The notes beneath the pieces were generated by a model, which saw nothing but the letters and a program-made list of their open reading frames with translations, was not told the DNA's origin and searched no databases. A stretch of 20,899 nt of DNA from Chara braunii (taxonomy: Eukaryota; Streptophyta; Charophyceae; Charales; Characeae). The stretch covers positions 1,026,174 through 1,047,072 of the forward strand of contig BFEA01000301.1 in assembly GCA_003427395.1 (NCBI GenBank), read 5' to 3'. The position numbers were made by a program, and so were the translations under genes. Each line of letters begins with the position of its first letter. Position 1 is the stretch's first letter. Below are positions 7,891-15,983 of the stretch, piece after piece.

Positions 7891-8802
7891 TCAGTCTTGA
7901 GCTTGTGGCTCCTCAGTTTCCTTATCTTCGGCCTCCTGAAGCCATTGTTCCACTGGGTCCCGACTTAGAAACCTGACCAATCGTTGCCCCAGGAAGGACC
8001 CTTTCAATCCAGTTCCATCCAAATCTTCCAGTTCGAAGGTATTCAGTCCCACCCGCTTGGCGACCCGGTTGGGGCCTTTGAACCTCTTTCCCAGTTGTCC
8101 CGACCAAGTACTTTCTAGTGCCGAGTTCCTTAGCAATACCATCTCTCCCACTTGAAGTGGGTCCTTTCTGACATTCTTAACCTGGTCCCACCTTGTTTTG
8201 TCCTTCATTCTGTTGTCTAGTACCTGGTTGGCGATGTCTTCCATGACCTCCTCATTCTTAAGGATTTGTTGACATTTTGCCTCGATTAAATCTTCAGTGG
8301 TCATTTGCGGATCATCATCTAACCTATTCCAGGTAGGCACCAAGGCTTCCATAGGAAAGTCGATCTCTCTTCCGTACGAAAGCTCTGCCGGGATACATCC
8401 TGTTGTCCTTTTAGGGGTCATATTCTCTGCAAAGACAGCCTGCTTAAGATACCTAGGCCAGTCCCCCAGATAGTCCGCTGCGAGCTTTGCAATCGTGTTC
8501 TTCAAGGTTCGGTGCCCTCTTTCCACAGATGCATTGGCCTCAGGGTGATATGGCTCGATGAGTTTGATCGGTACGCAGAGTCTCTTAAGCATCCCCAATA
8601 CTGCTTGGTTCACAAACTCCGTCTCATTGTCTGCTATAAACCTCCTGACGAACGGATGCCTCAAGTAGAAGTCTTCTATCCAGTCCGCCACACTCCTCCC
8701 TGTCTTTTTCTTGAGGGCGACCGCCTCCACGAACCCACTAAAGTTGTCTCGCGCATCTAGAATATACCTGTACCCATCCGTTGATATAGGCAATGACCGC
8801 AA
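7891..8802 (-). pseudogene. Integrase catalytic core and C-terminus (Ty3/gypsy pol)
   Basis: A 303-codon frame holds most of the integrase core. 'FIADNETEFVN' gives the second catalytic Asp (residue 58) and 'PEANASVERGHRTL' gives the catalytic Glu (residue 94), with exactly 35 residues between them, the D-35-E spacing of retroelement integrases. A 'KGPNRVAKRVGLNTFEL' stretch near residue 240 resembles the GPY/F module; no chromodomain is seen before the stop. The first catalytic Asp ('HLDLAV') lies in another frame upstream, separated by an apparent one-base insertion near 8791-8794, so no single frame encodes the complete catalytic triad. The nominal start Met is not the biological start. 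Confidence 0.92.
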
Positions 8803-9343
8803 GGTCGAGGTGGACCAGATGTTCCGGCCCTAGCACCCGCGTTGGTCTAAGCGGCTCGAAGACCCACACCGAGCTTAGTTCTTGGCAAATAAGGCAAGTC
8901 TGGCAGTATATGGCGACCATGCCTGCCATGCCTGACCAATAATAGAGTGACGTCATCTTTGCAAGCGTTCCTTTGGACGACCGATGACCCCCAGCCAACC
9001 CATCGTACATTGCCTAGATGACGTCTACTTGCCTAGATCTTCCGCACACAACCCTTCTGGGCATAGCACCTTCCTCCCTTCGGAACAAATGCCCGCCCCT
9101 TAGGACGTACCTTTCGGCTTCTTCTCTCGCTTTGATACTTACTTCCGTAGGTTGTTTGTTTCCTACCAGCAACAACCCGATTTCCCGAAAGAGCCCTTCA
9201 TATGATTGGACATAGAAAAACTCATCTTGTTCCTTGCCCCCATCCTTTCCCTCCTGCATCTGATTTACCACCCATTGCAACTCTTTCCTTTCCCAAGATT
9301 GTACTAAGTTCATCACTGCTTCCCGGCTTCCCTCGACCGCCAT
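8795..9343 (-). pseudogene. Pol linker and integrase zinc-binding region
   Basis: Two frames in the same phase (9014-9343 and 8738-9010) are separated by one TAG at 9011-9013. The first is the charged linker after RNase H, ending near 'YVLRGGHLFRREEG', which is typical of the segment before the integrase zinc finger. The second has 'YDGLAGGHRSSKGT', 'YYWSGMAGMV' and 'CQTCLICQ', the layout of the HHCC integrase zinc-binding domain, but the first His position is Tyr. It continues to 'HLDLAV', which carries the first catalytic Asp, before the frame is lost near 8792. The same phase also continues from the RNase H frame across a TGA at 9365-9367. Confidence 0.85.
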
Positions 9344-9364
9344 TGCTATTAGCTCCTCTTTCAG

Positions 9365-10275
9365 TCATACTATCGCTCCCCATGAGTCATTTTCTTCTCT
9401 GCGTCCTCGAGTGGTGACTGGTCCTTCTCTAAGTTCTGCTACTACGACAGGTGCCCCCTTCTCCAAAGTCTGGATCAATAGTTCTCCCGACGTGCATCCA
9501 TCGCTCATCCTTTCGTTATCCACCGCAAGAGTTTTTCCCTCGTATTCGAGGAACGCGTCTCTGGGCTCCGCATCCTCCACCCCTTCGGGAGTGATGCAGA
9601 CACGGCTCAACCCATCAGCCTTGTTCCTAATTCCCGCAATCCGTTCGATCTTATAATCGAACTGCCAGATAAATCCTACCCATCTCCCCACCGTCGGATC
9701 TATAGGCCTGTAATTCTTTAAGACCCCTGCAACATTCGTCGGATCAATCCTGAGGATGAACCGCCTCCCAAATAGGTAGGCCTGAAAAGTCTTAAGACAG
9801 TGCAAGATGGCTAGGACCTCTTTCTTGAAATGCGAGTACCGCCGCTCTGCAGAGTTCAGGGTTCTACTTTCAAACTTAATCGGCCTCTCTTTTCCTCCCT
9901 CATCCCTTTGAATCAACACGCCTCCTACGGCCAAAGGTCCTCCATCCGTCTCTAGGATGAAGGGTTGTCCTACTTCGTCATTAAAACAAGGTGCGGACAG
10001 GGCGACTGTCTCAGATGTCAATATGTCCTTGAGCTTTTGGACAGTTCCTTCTCGCTCCTCCGTCCAATCCATGGTTCCCTCTTCCCTGATCATAGCCCGG
10101 ATAGGCTCAATAATTTTGGCAAAGTTCTTAATGAAGATCCTCCAAAAACCGACTACGCCTAGGAATGCCCTTACCTCCGTCGTCGTGCGCAGTGATGTCG
10201 GTCACTGTGATATTTTGTCGGTTTTTGCCGGATCTGGCTTCCTGCCGTAAGCACCGCAACGAACCTGGTGCATCT
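9365..10275 (-). pseudogene. RT C-terminal part and RNase H (Ty3/gypsy pol)
   Basis: The open frame 9365-10093 is RNase H. 'ILETDGGP' (Asp50), 'KKEVLAILHCLK' (Glu92) and 'LRIDPTN' (Asp117) give the D-E-D active site, and 'IRNKADGLSRV' (Asp160) the usual closing motif. In the same phase upstream, beyond the nominal Met, the sequence reads 'TTEVRAFLGVVGFWRIFI', the RT thumb/connection signature of Ty3/gypsy elements. A TGA at 10202-10204 interrupts it, and before that comes 'CGAYGRKPDPAKTDKIS'. Further 5' the frame ends at the deletion junction near 10270; RT fingers, palm and protease are missing. The product would lack polymerase activity even without the stops. Confidence 0.92.
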
Positions 10276-11073
10276 TCTTTTTAAGATATCATGGTTGAGC
10301 TTTGGACAGGCGCGCACATATTGTCCCATCGCGGTGCAGTACTTGCATTACTCGTTAGCAGGATCTCTCCGCCCGAATCCCCGGTTGGCTACACCTGGTG
10401 GAATCACAGCTTTCTAGGGAGGGAGGGCGGGCCGGGATACTTGCGCCTGCATAACCAGTAGCGCGCCCTCCATCCTTTCAATTTTATTGTCGACCCCGTG
10501 CACCCGCTCATGTAGACTTTCAATCCCCTTCTTTACCTTGTCGCCTGTTCTACCGGTCAGATCTATGACCTCCTCTTCCTTAAGCAAGGCCAATGTCTCC
10601 GTCACTACCGTCTTTTCGGCTAGATCCGTTACCGTACTGAAATCAACATCCCTAGTGTTTACAAATTTGCTCGTCTGTTGGTAAGCCGATAAAATCTTGT
10701 CCTTGTCGAACTCGGAAAACTGCCTGAGGAAGTACTTACTCATTATTCGGTCCGTAACCCCAGGGATTCTTAGTGCTACCAAAGTAAACTCCCGTAGGAA
10801 GTCATTGTATGTCACGAAGTTCTTCCTCTGGACTGCCGCTAAATCGGCCTCCGTTGCCATCTTCTCTGCTGCCAGATACTTTCTCATCATCACATCCCGA
10901 GTTTCTTTCCAAGACCGGCTCGCAGCCACAATGGTCATTATGTCCCGCCCTAGGCTCAAAGACGCATGTTGCCCCAGGTGGTCCATCTTCTCTTCTTCGG
11001 TCCATTTCAACAACGCAGCCAAATTCTCGTAATCTATCAGGAATTCCGTGATGTTCGCCCCATCAAACGTCAA
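10270..11073 (-). pseudogene. gag: Gag core with CCHC-like zinc knuckle
   Basis: The frame 10414-11073 (about 219 residues) reads as a helical gag capsid region, with 'EFLIDYENLAALLKW', 'WKETRDVMMRKYLA' and 'FLREFTLVALRIPG', ending in a coiled-coil-like segment rich in charged residues. 'EEEVIDLTG' near residue 170 resembles a SUMO-interacting motif. In the same phase beyond a TAG (10414-10416) and a TAA just before the knuckle, the nucleocapsid reads 'CKYCTAMGQYVRAC', a CX2CX4HX4C knuckle with Gln in place of His, followed by 'CPKLNHDILKRRC'. The frame starts from a non-ATG codon: the true coding sequence enters from the upstream gag ORF by a frame change near 11110. Capsid assembly would not be expected from this copy. 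Confidence 0.82.
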
Positions 11074-11080
11074 CTTTTTC

Positions 11081-11905
11081 TTAGCATCCGCTAGGTAGCC
11101 TTGATTTTTGTGCTCGCGCGAGGGACGACACTACGTTCTTAAGGCTGCCCTCGGAGCTGCTGGCCTCGCCTGCCATACTATTATCCGAACCTTCCTTGCC
11201 GGCCTTCTGTCCCTCCCTGGTTTTCATAGTTCCTTCTGGGTCTAACCATCCCAACACTCTTTCCCTATGGCTCCAAATTCCTTCCCATCCTCGTGTTACT
11301 GTTGGCGTGGTCGGCAGACGGCTAGCCCTACTATCCATGGTTGGTGGAGTCGTAGCCTTTTCTGCTTCCATCCCCGGAGAGTTCTCTCTCTCTATCCTTC
11401 TCTTGCTCGGCGTTCCCCCTAAGTCACTACCTTTATCCCATTGTCCAGTCCCACCTCGGCTGGCTCTTAGTTCGTCCTGGGGTTCCTTCTGCAGAGGGCC
11501 TTCTTCGTTCCCAGTTATCATTTCCTCAATCAATCTTGCCTTGTATTCCGCAGTCCTTTTTTCTATCTCGGCTAGTTTGCGCCTCGCATCCGTGACTCTT
11601 ACTTTCTTAGACATGGCCCCTTCCGAGTTCCGGGGGTTTATCCTATCCTTATTTCTGCCCTCCTTGGTCTCCTGAATCCCTTGCTTGCATCCCCCGACTT
11701 TCCGCGAGCTTTCTCCTATGGAGATTTCCTTTCGGTTCCCTTTGGTACCATCCGGATTTATCGATTCTCTGTTCTTCTGCCCCCCTTCGCTTTGTACGAC
11801 ATTGCCTCCTAAGCCTGGCTCTCCTTCACTTTTACGGTTATCTGTCTCCTCCTCCGTTGTCATTTTGCCTAGTTCTGCATAAGCCAAAGAATTCCCATGA
11901 CACAA
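11081..11905 (-). pseudogene. Gag N-terminal, highly charged region
   Basis: This 274-codon frame runs directly into the gag core in another phase: its stop at 11081 lies 8 bp from the first gag codon listed. Composition is Glu/Lys/Arg/Ser/Gly-rich and largely disordered in appearance, with one helical patch ('ARRKLAEIEKRTAEYKARLIEEM', about residues 106-128, of which 20 or fewer are distinctive) and a Trp-containing stretch 'GWEGIWSHRERVLGWLDPEG'. It has no recognised domain. The frame change lies at or near an A5 run around 11110; a one-base indel is the simplest explanation, and I do not see a canonical slippery heptamer. It is assigned to the retroelement from its position and strand, not from homology I can prove. 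Confidence 0.6.
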
Positions 11906-12341
11906 GCAATGCGAGGTATTTAGGTTCCCCAGGCTCCCGGCCCTGTTGGCTTATCTTTATAGCCCCTTTTCCTATCCCCGTTTTCTGATTGCCCTTCCTT
12001 AAGGAGGAGCCACGACTGGCCCTGCCGCCCAGCCGAGCTATGAGCGTGACTTGGCTTCCTTTGTCACAGGCTCGTTTGTAGTGCCATTGTCCCGTCGGGC
12101 CAACGCGAGGGAATCCGGGTTAGACATTCTGCTAGGGGAAGTCTTCTCGAGCAGTGTTTCCTATTTTTGACCTTCAGGGTTATGGTCAATCATTAGGAGT
12201 CTACCCCCTTCTTTCTTTTTCTAGTGGGTTTTAGCCATCCGGGTCCGAGACCCCTTTCTTATTCCCATCGGCGAACTTCCGTACAAAGCGAACTATACTC
12301 GATCCGCTCTATTGGCCTGCCTGTGGATGCTAGTCCCACTC
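11906..12341. other. Spacer between gag region and tandem paralogues
   Basis: These 436 bp have no gene, no member of the tandem family on either side of the known copies, and no LTR or primer-binding site that I can recognise. If the retroelement starts upstream of 11905, its 5' leader would lie here. Confidence 0.4.
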
Positions 12342-13145
12342 TCACCCTCGCGGCTCTTCTGGTTCGGTCGGCTCCTCGAATAGTTCAGCCACCCCTGCTA
12401 AATAACTCTCTCCTATCTTAATTTTCCTCTTGATTATGCGTTCGCATCCCGCCCAGTCTAGCCGTGGCGCCCTAATCATCAGGATGTGGATGACTTCCAG
12501 TAACTCGTGGGCCCTGTTTCCCCAGAACGGCCCATGCTCCACAGCGACATCGTAGAACATCCCAATGGTAGGGGAGGGAAAGTGGCCTGCCCAGACTATC
12601 GCTGAGTCAGCCAGCTCCCGCGCCCTCGCAAGGCTTCCGAAGACGAGGTCTATCATAAAATGGGGCACTCGGCATCGCAGCGGTGTGGTCGGTGCCCTGA
12701 ATTCCCCCCAACCTCCCATTTTCACCCGGGTAAGTAAGCCCACGTTCCTTCTACCCCTGACCGATTGTCCTATCCGGGTCAATGTCCGGGCGGCCCTTCG
12801 AAAGACTGGTGCCAGCTCATAACCTTGTGCTATCTCTACCCCCAAAGAGTGTCAGCCGATCTCAGGCAGATACATGGTCCCGATAACTTTCAGATTGGAG
12901 TACAGATCGTCCCCGGGTCCTCGATTGAGTCTCATCCATGTCCACCGACATTCTACCAACATGAAGGCGGCGTCCCGTCCCAAAGTCACGGCCCGCCATT
13001 CTATGTCGAATCCCCGATAGGGAGAACTCGACGGGAGGGATACTTCCCATCGTCCACCGTTATTCCAAGGCGGTCCGGGGTACCGGGGCTGGCGCTCCAT
13101 TCGCACACGGGACTGGCGTTCCATTCGCTCACGTCTTGCTGCCAT
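12342..13145 (-). pseudogene. Tandem GPF-family paralogue, copy 4 (one TGA)
   Basis: Function is unknown. The frame runs from an ATG at 13143-13145 (context ACG ATG G) to the stop at 12342, 267 codons, broken only by a TGA at 12852-12854 ('LPEIG*HSLGVEI'), where copy 3 has Trp ('LSEEGWRTFGIAL'). It has an Arg-rich N-terminus, then 'GRWEVSLP', 'FMLVECRWTW', 'CRVPHFMIDLVFG', the signature 'HGPFWGNRAHELLEVI', and the C-terminal 'ESYLAGVAELFEEPTEP', ending acidic. These align in order with the other three copies on the same strand. It is the copy nearest the retroelement gag. If the TGA is a recent change, this copy was intact until lately; alternatively it is one exon of a longer decayed gene. 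Confidence 0.75.
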
Positions 13146-13264
13146 CGTTGCCTTGGTAATTCCCTGCATAGTCCACATAGGAAGGGTTACATCCAATCCC
13201 CAGAAACCGCCCACCTACTGCCTTCCTTGTCCTTCGTGTTTTCATTCCTCTTTTCTAGTCCCAA

Positions 13265-14047
13265 CTATCCCTCCATACCCCTGGGAGTAGTAGCCCTTTC
13301 TGGCAGTTCGTACAACCGGTAGAGATCATCTACGTAGGTCGCGCCCCGCCCTACCTCCTGCCGGATGACTCTCCATATGGCCTCATCACTTATTTATGGG
13401 ACTCCTGGCCTAGTATTTACTACTGCTCGTAGAATGCAAAGCACCTCACGCTCCTGTTCCTCCATGAAAGGCCCCATCTCTAGGAAGGTCCGATAATATT
13501 CTCGATACGTTAATGCTTCGTTAAGGTTTAGCCTAGTTACGACAGTCACTGTCTGCTCCACTCGCTCTATGTCTCCCATTCATCTTAGCAGGAAGGGTGG
13601 TAGGCTCATTCGTACGACCTCATTTGGCAGCTCGGCCGCGGCGACTTTTACCTCCGCCGTCACGTCATCTCGTTCCGGGTCTGCAAACTCAAACCCCTTC
13701 CGCCAAGTTATTTGCCATGCCCCTTCGAACATTCGCACGGGGTCATCCCCGGAAGCCAAGGCAATCCCAAAGGTCCGCCATCCCTCTTCCGACAGGTGTA
13801 AGGATCCTGTCGCATGTACACGCCCTGGGAGGTNCNAGTCTANGCCCCCGAACTCCCCTCTCGCACGCCATTCCAGCTCCACTACTAGGTACACCGTATC
13901 TTCCACCAACTCTACCCCCACCCAGTCCATTACCGGATTGCTTACCGCATTTCTTGCCGACAGGCTTATTTCGACCCTGCCTTCTGATATTCTTGGTGGC
14001 AGGATCCCACGAGGTTTATCCTCCCAGAACGTCATTCGTCGGACCAT
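13265..14047 (-). pseudogene. Tandem GPF-family paralogue, copy 3 (two stops)
   Basis: Function is unknown. One phase runs from the ATG at 14045-14047 (context AAG ATG G) to TAG at 13265-13267, 260 codons, interrupted by TGA (13580-13582) and TAA (13394-13396). Before the first stop it reads 'GRVEISL', 'VYLVVELEWRA', 'LHLSEEGWRTFGIALASG' and 'MSLPPFLLR'. After it come 'LEMGPFMEEQEREVLCIL' and, past the TAA, 'ATYVDDLYRLYELPE', which match the C-terminal half and end of copy 2. Three N bases (13834, 13836, 13843) leave a few residues unknown. The G after GPF, present in the other copies, is replaced. The codon after the 'LPPFL' motif and the TAA both fit simple transitions from sense codons. 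Confidence 0.75.
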
Positions 14048-14193
14048 CTTGCAATGTCTCCTTTCCTGCTTTCTTAGTCCGATTGCTGCACCCACCGAGA
14101 TTCTATGCCTTTCATGTTTTAGTCTTCTAGCCCTCCCTACTTATCGTACACTAGTTCTTCCCGCTATCCCCAACTCATACACGTACAATTCTA

Positions 14194-14205
14194 CCCCCCC
14201 CCCCC
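14194..14205. repeat. C12 homopolymer
   Basis: Twelve consecutive C bases between copies 2 and 3 of the tandem family; assembly length here is unreliable. Confidence 0.85.
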
Positions 14206-14351
14206 ATTTTCCGGTTGCTGCCACTTCCCCCTTGTTTCGATCCTTATGCACCATCTACGGCCTAATGTACACACTCCCTTTCTTATGTTACACCTCAATT
14301 CACAAACACCTACTCAGTCTTTTTTCGCGGTGTTCGATCCCTTGATCTCAT

Positions 14352-15107
14352 TCAGTCGAACCACAGCACCTCAAATAGTTTAAAGACATCGTCTATGTAG
14401 GAGGGTGCGGCCGCCGCCTCCCGACTAACTATGGCGTCCCAAGACTCCGCCTCTACCTCTAGGCGGTCATACCTGCCTATTCTTAGGACGATGATGATTT
14501 CCTCGGCTTTATCTCCGTAGAAGGGCCCATATTTCAATGAGAGCCTATAGAACTCCCTAGTCAACCAGGCACACTCTATATGCACCTTTCTCATGGAGTC
14601 GGATACTTTCAAAATGTGCTAAACCCCCCCAAACCACTCGGCTATGCACTTCGGTACCCAAGCCGTTATCCGTAGACTTGGAGGCTTAAGTACCTTTCAT
14701 CCTCTCATCACAACTCTGCTACTAACTTCGTCCCATCCCTCGTTGGCGAACCGCTTGCCTTCCTTTCGGGTTCAGGCCTCTGCATCCCCCAGAAGTCACA
14801 TCGGGTCCTGTCCCATTGCTAACATGGTGCAAAACGGGTGTCATCCATCCTCGGAAAGAACAATTGTTCCGACTGACTCTACCTTGCCTTCTGCTATATC
14901 ATCCCAACCTTCCTCTTCCCTTATTGGATTTCAAATCCGCTCTATTCATACATACGATAAGTCCCGGGCCACCTCAAACCCAATCCAGTCGCACGTGGTC
15001 CCCCTCCATCCGTTTCCTGTTGGTATAGGCATTTCTATTCCTCCTCTGAGTCGCCGTGGTTCCTAACCTTTGAAGGTGTATTCCATCATCCTTTCTTCTC
15101 TAGTCAT
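14352..15107 (-). pseudogene. Tandem GPF-family paralogue, copy 2 (eight stops)
   Basis: Function is unknown. The open 3' part (14352-14612) contains 'YGPFYGDKAEEIIIVL' and ends with 'SYIDDVFKLFEVLWFD'. Translating the same phase upstream recovers the whole family pattern to an ATG at 15105-15107: 'GGIEMPIPTGNG', 'CDWIGFEVARDLSYV', 'VGTIVLSEDG', 'LAMGQDP' and 'ITAWVPKCIAEWFGG'. Eight stops interrupt it: TAG 15063-15065, TGA 14946-14948, TGA 14931-14933, TGA 14841-14843, TGA 14796-14798, TGA 14772-14774, TGA 14697-14699 and TAG 14619-14621. Alignment to the other copies holds without a frameshift across about 750 bp. It is the most decayed copy by stops, yet with no visible indel that changes phase. 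Confidence 0.78.
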
Positions 15108-15170
15108 CTTTCCCTTTCCTTCACAATACCAGGTCACCCGTCCTTCCTAAGTTAAGTTACCCCACCCCTC

Positions 15171-15983
15171 TTAGAAGTCCCAGTCCTCTATCTTTTCATC
15201 TTCGTCTTCATCACTGAAGTCGTCCTCCTCGTCGTATACCAATTGCATTACCCTATCTAAAAACGTCTCCCATATTGCCACATTCCTGTAGACTATCCCC
15301 CAATGCACAACGCTAGGGACAAAAATATTGTCTATGCTAAGGCAGTTTAGTATCTCGGCCAGCTTTTCCGCCCAGTTCCCCTCGAACGGCCCCATCTCTA
15401 CTGATAACCGAAAAAAATCTTGCCTAGCGCATTGGTATAGCCCGAGGTTCGTCATAGACTGGCATATCCGTACTAGCCTGCTCCGAGTTCCGAAAACCGC
15501 ATCCATTAGGAAGGGGGGCAACACACATCGCATGGTTCCTACGAGTCGCCTCATGCTTCCTCTATCCCCAAGTTCCACCCGCACGTCTACCCTTTCCATT
15601 TCCATTTCCCTCCGTTGACATGCAGCCCACACAACCTCTGCTTCTGCCTTACTAAACAACTCGTCCGGTGTATTCCCGAGTGCCAACTCTATGATCATAG
15701 CTTTCTCCCCATCTTGCAACAAGTAGACCCACCCCCGGGCTTCCACTGTCCCTCCGAATTCCAAATCTATTAAACTTGGCGATAACCTCGTCAAGCTGAC
15801 ATTAGTCCATACTGTTTCTATCCAAAGAAAAACATCCTCTCCTTCCAGCATTACCGTTTGATACGCTGGTTCAAGGTCCGTCCACGTCCCATTTTGCGGG
15901 AGGACGACCGATACCCCATCCTTTACATCTATTGGCGTTTCCGGGCCGCTAGTATAGATCGGGGAAGACAACCATCACGCCAT
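15171..15983 (-). pseudogene. Tandem GPF-family paralogue, copy 1 (nearly intact)
   Basis: Function is unknown. This is the best-preserved member: about 266 codons are open, and the only break is a TGA at 15975-15977, the third codon after an ATG at 15981-15983 in a good context (AAG ATG G). Copy 3 has CGA (Arg) at that place. Order of features: 'DGVSVVLPQNGTW', 'EDVFLWIETVW', 'GWVYLLQDGEKAMIIELALG', 'VLPPFLMDAVFG' (about residues 150-161), 'FFRLSVEMGPFEGNWAEKL' (about 186-204), a C-terminal helix 'ETFLDRVMQLVYD' and a strongly acidic tail. There is no signal peptide or clear transmembrane segment, so it is probably a soluble intracellular protein. It might still be expressed from the internal Met near 15851, losing the first strands. 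Only 63 bp separate it from copy 2. Confidence 0.72.

Larger units (their letters stand above)
7891..11905 (-). mobile_element. Decayed, internally deleted Ty3/gypsy retrotransposon
   Basis: The minus strand carries, 5' to 3', an N-terminal gag-like ORF, gag with a zinc knuckle, the RT C-terminal part, RNase H, the integrase zinc-binding region, the integrase DDE core and a GPY/F-like C-terminus. RNase H before integrase is the Ty3/gypsy order (copia has integrase first). Protease and the RT fingers/palm with the catalytic Asp pair are absent: the sequence passes from the knuckle to the RT thumb region within about 100 bp. Stops and frameshifts in gag and pol make it non-autonomous. The 378-codon ORF downstream is probably part of it. 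I found no LTR pair, primer-binding site or polypurine tract, so the boundaries given are only those of the recognised coding parts. Confidence 0.9.

Noticed and set aside
11196-11675. Plus-strand ORF of 159 codons
   Set aside because: Antisense shadow of the charged N-terminal gag-like ORF.
13569-14345. Long plus-strand ORF (258 codons)
   Set aside because: It is antisense to copy 3 of the tandem family, contains the N bases, and has low-complexity Ser/Pro/Leu content; a shadow frame.
12342-15983. TGA read as a sense codon (Trp or Arg) in the tandem family
   Set aside because: TAG and TAA stops also interrupt the copies, TGG is used normally, and the adjoining pol also has stops and a frameshift. 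Mutation explains the pattern without a changed code.
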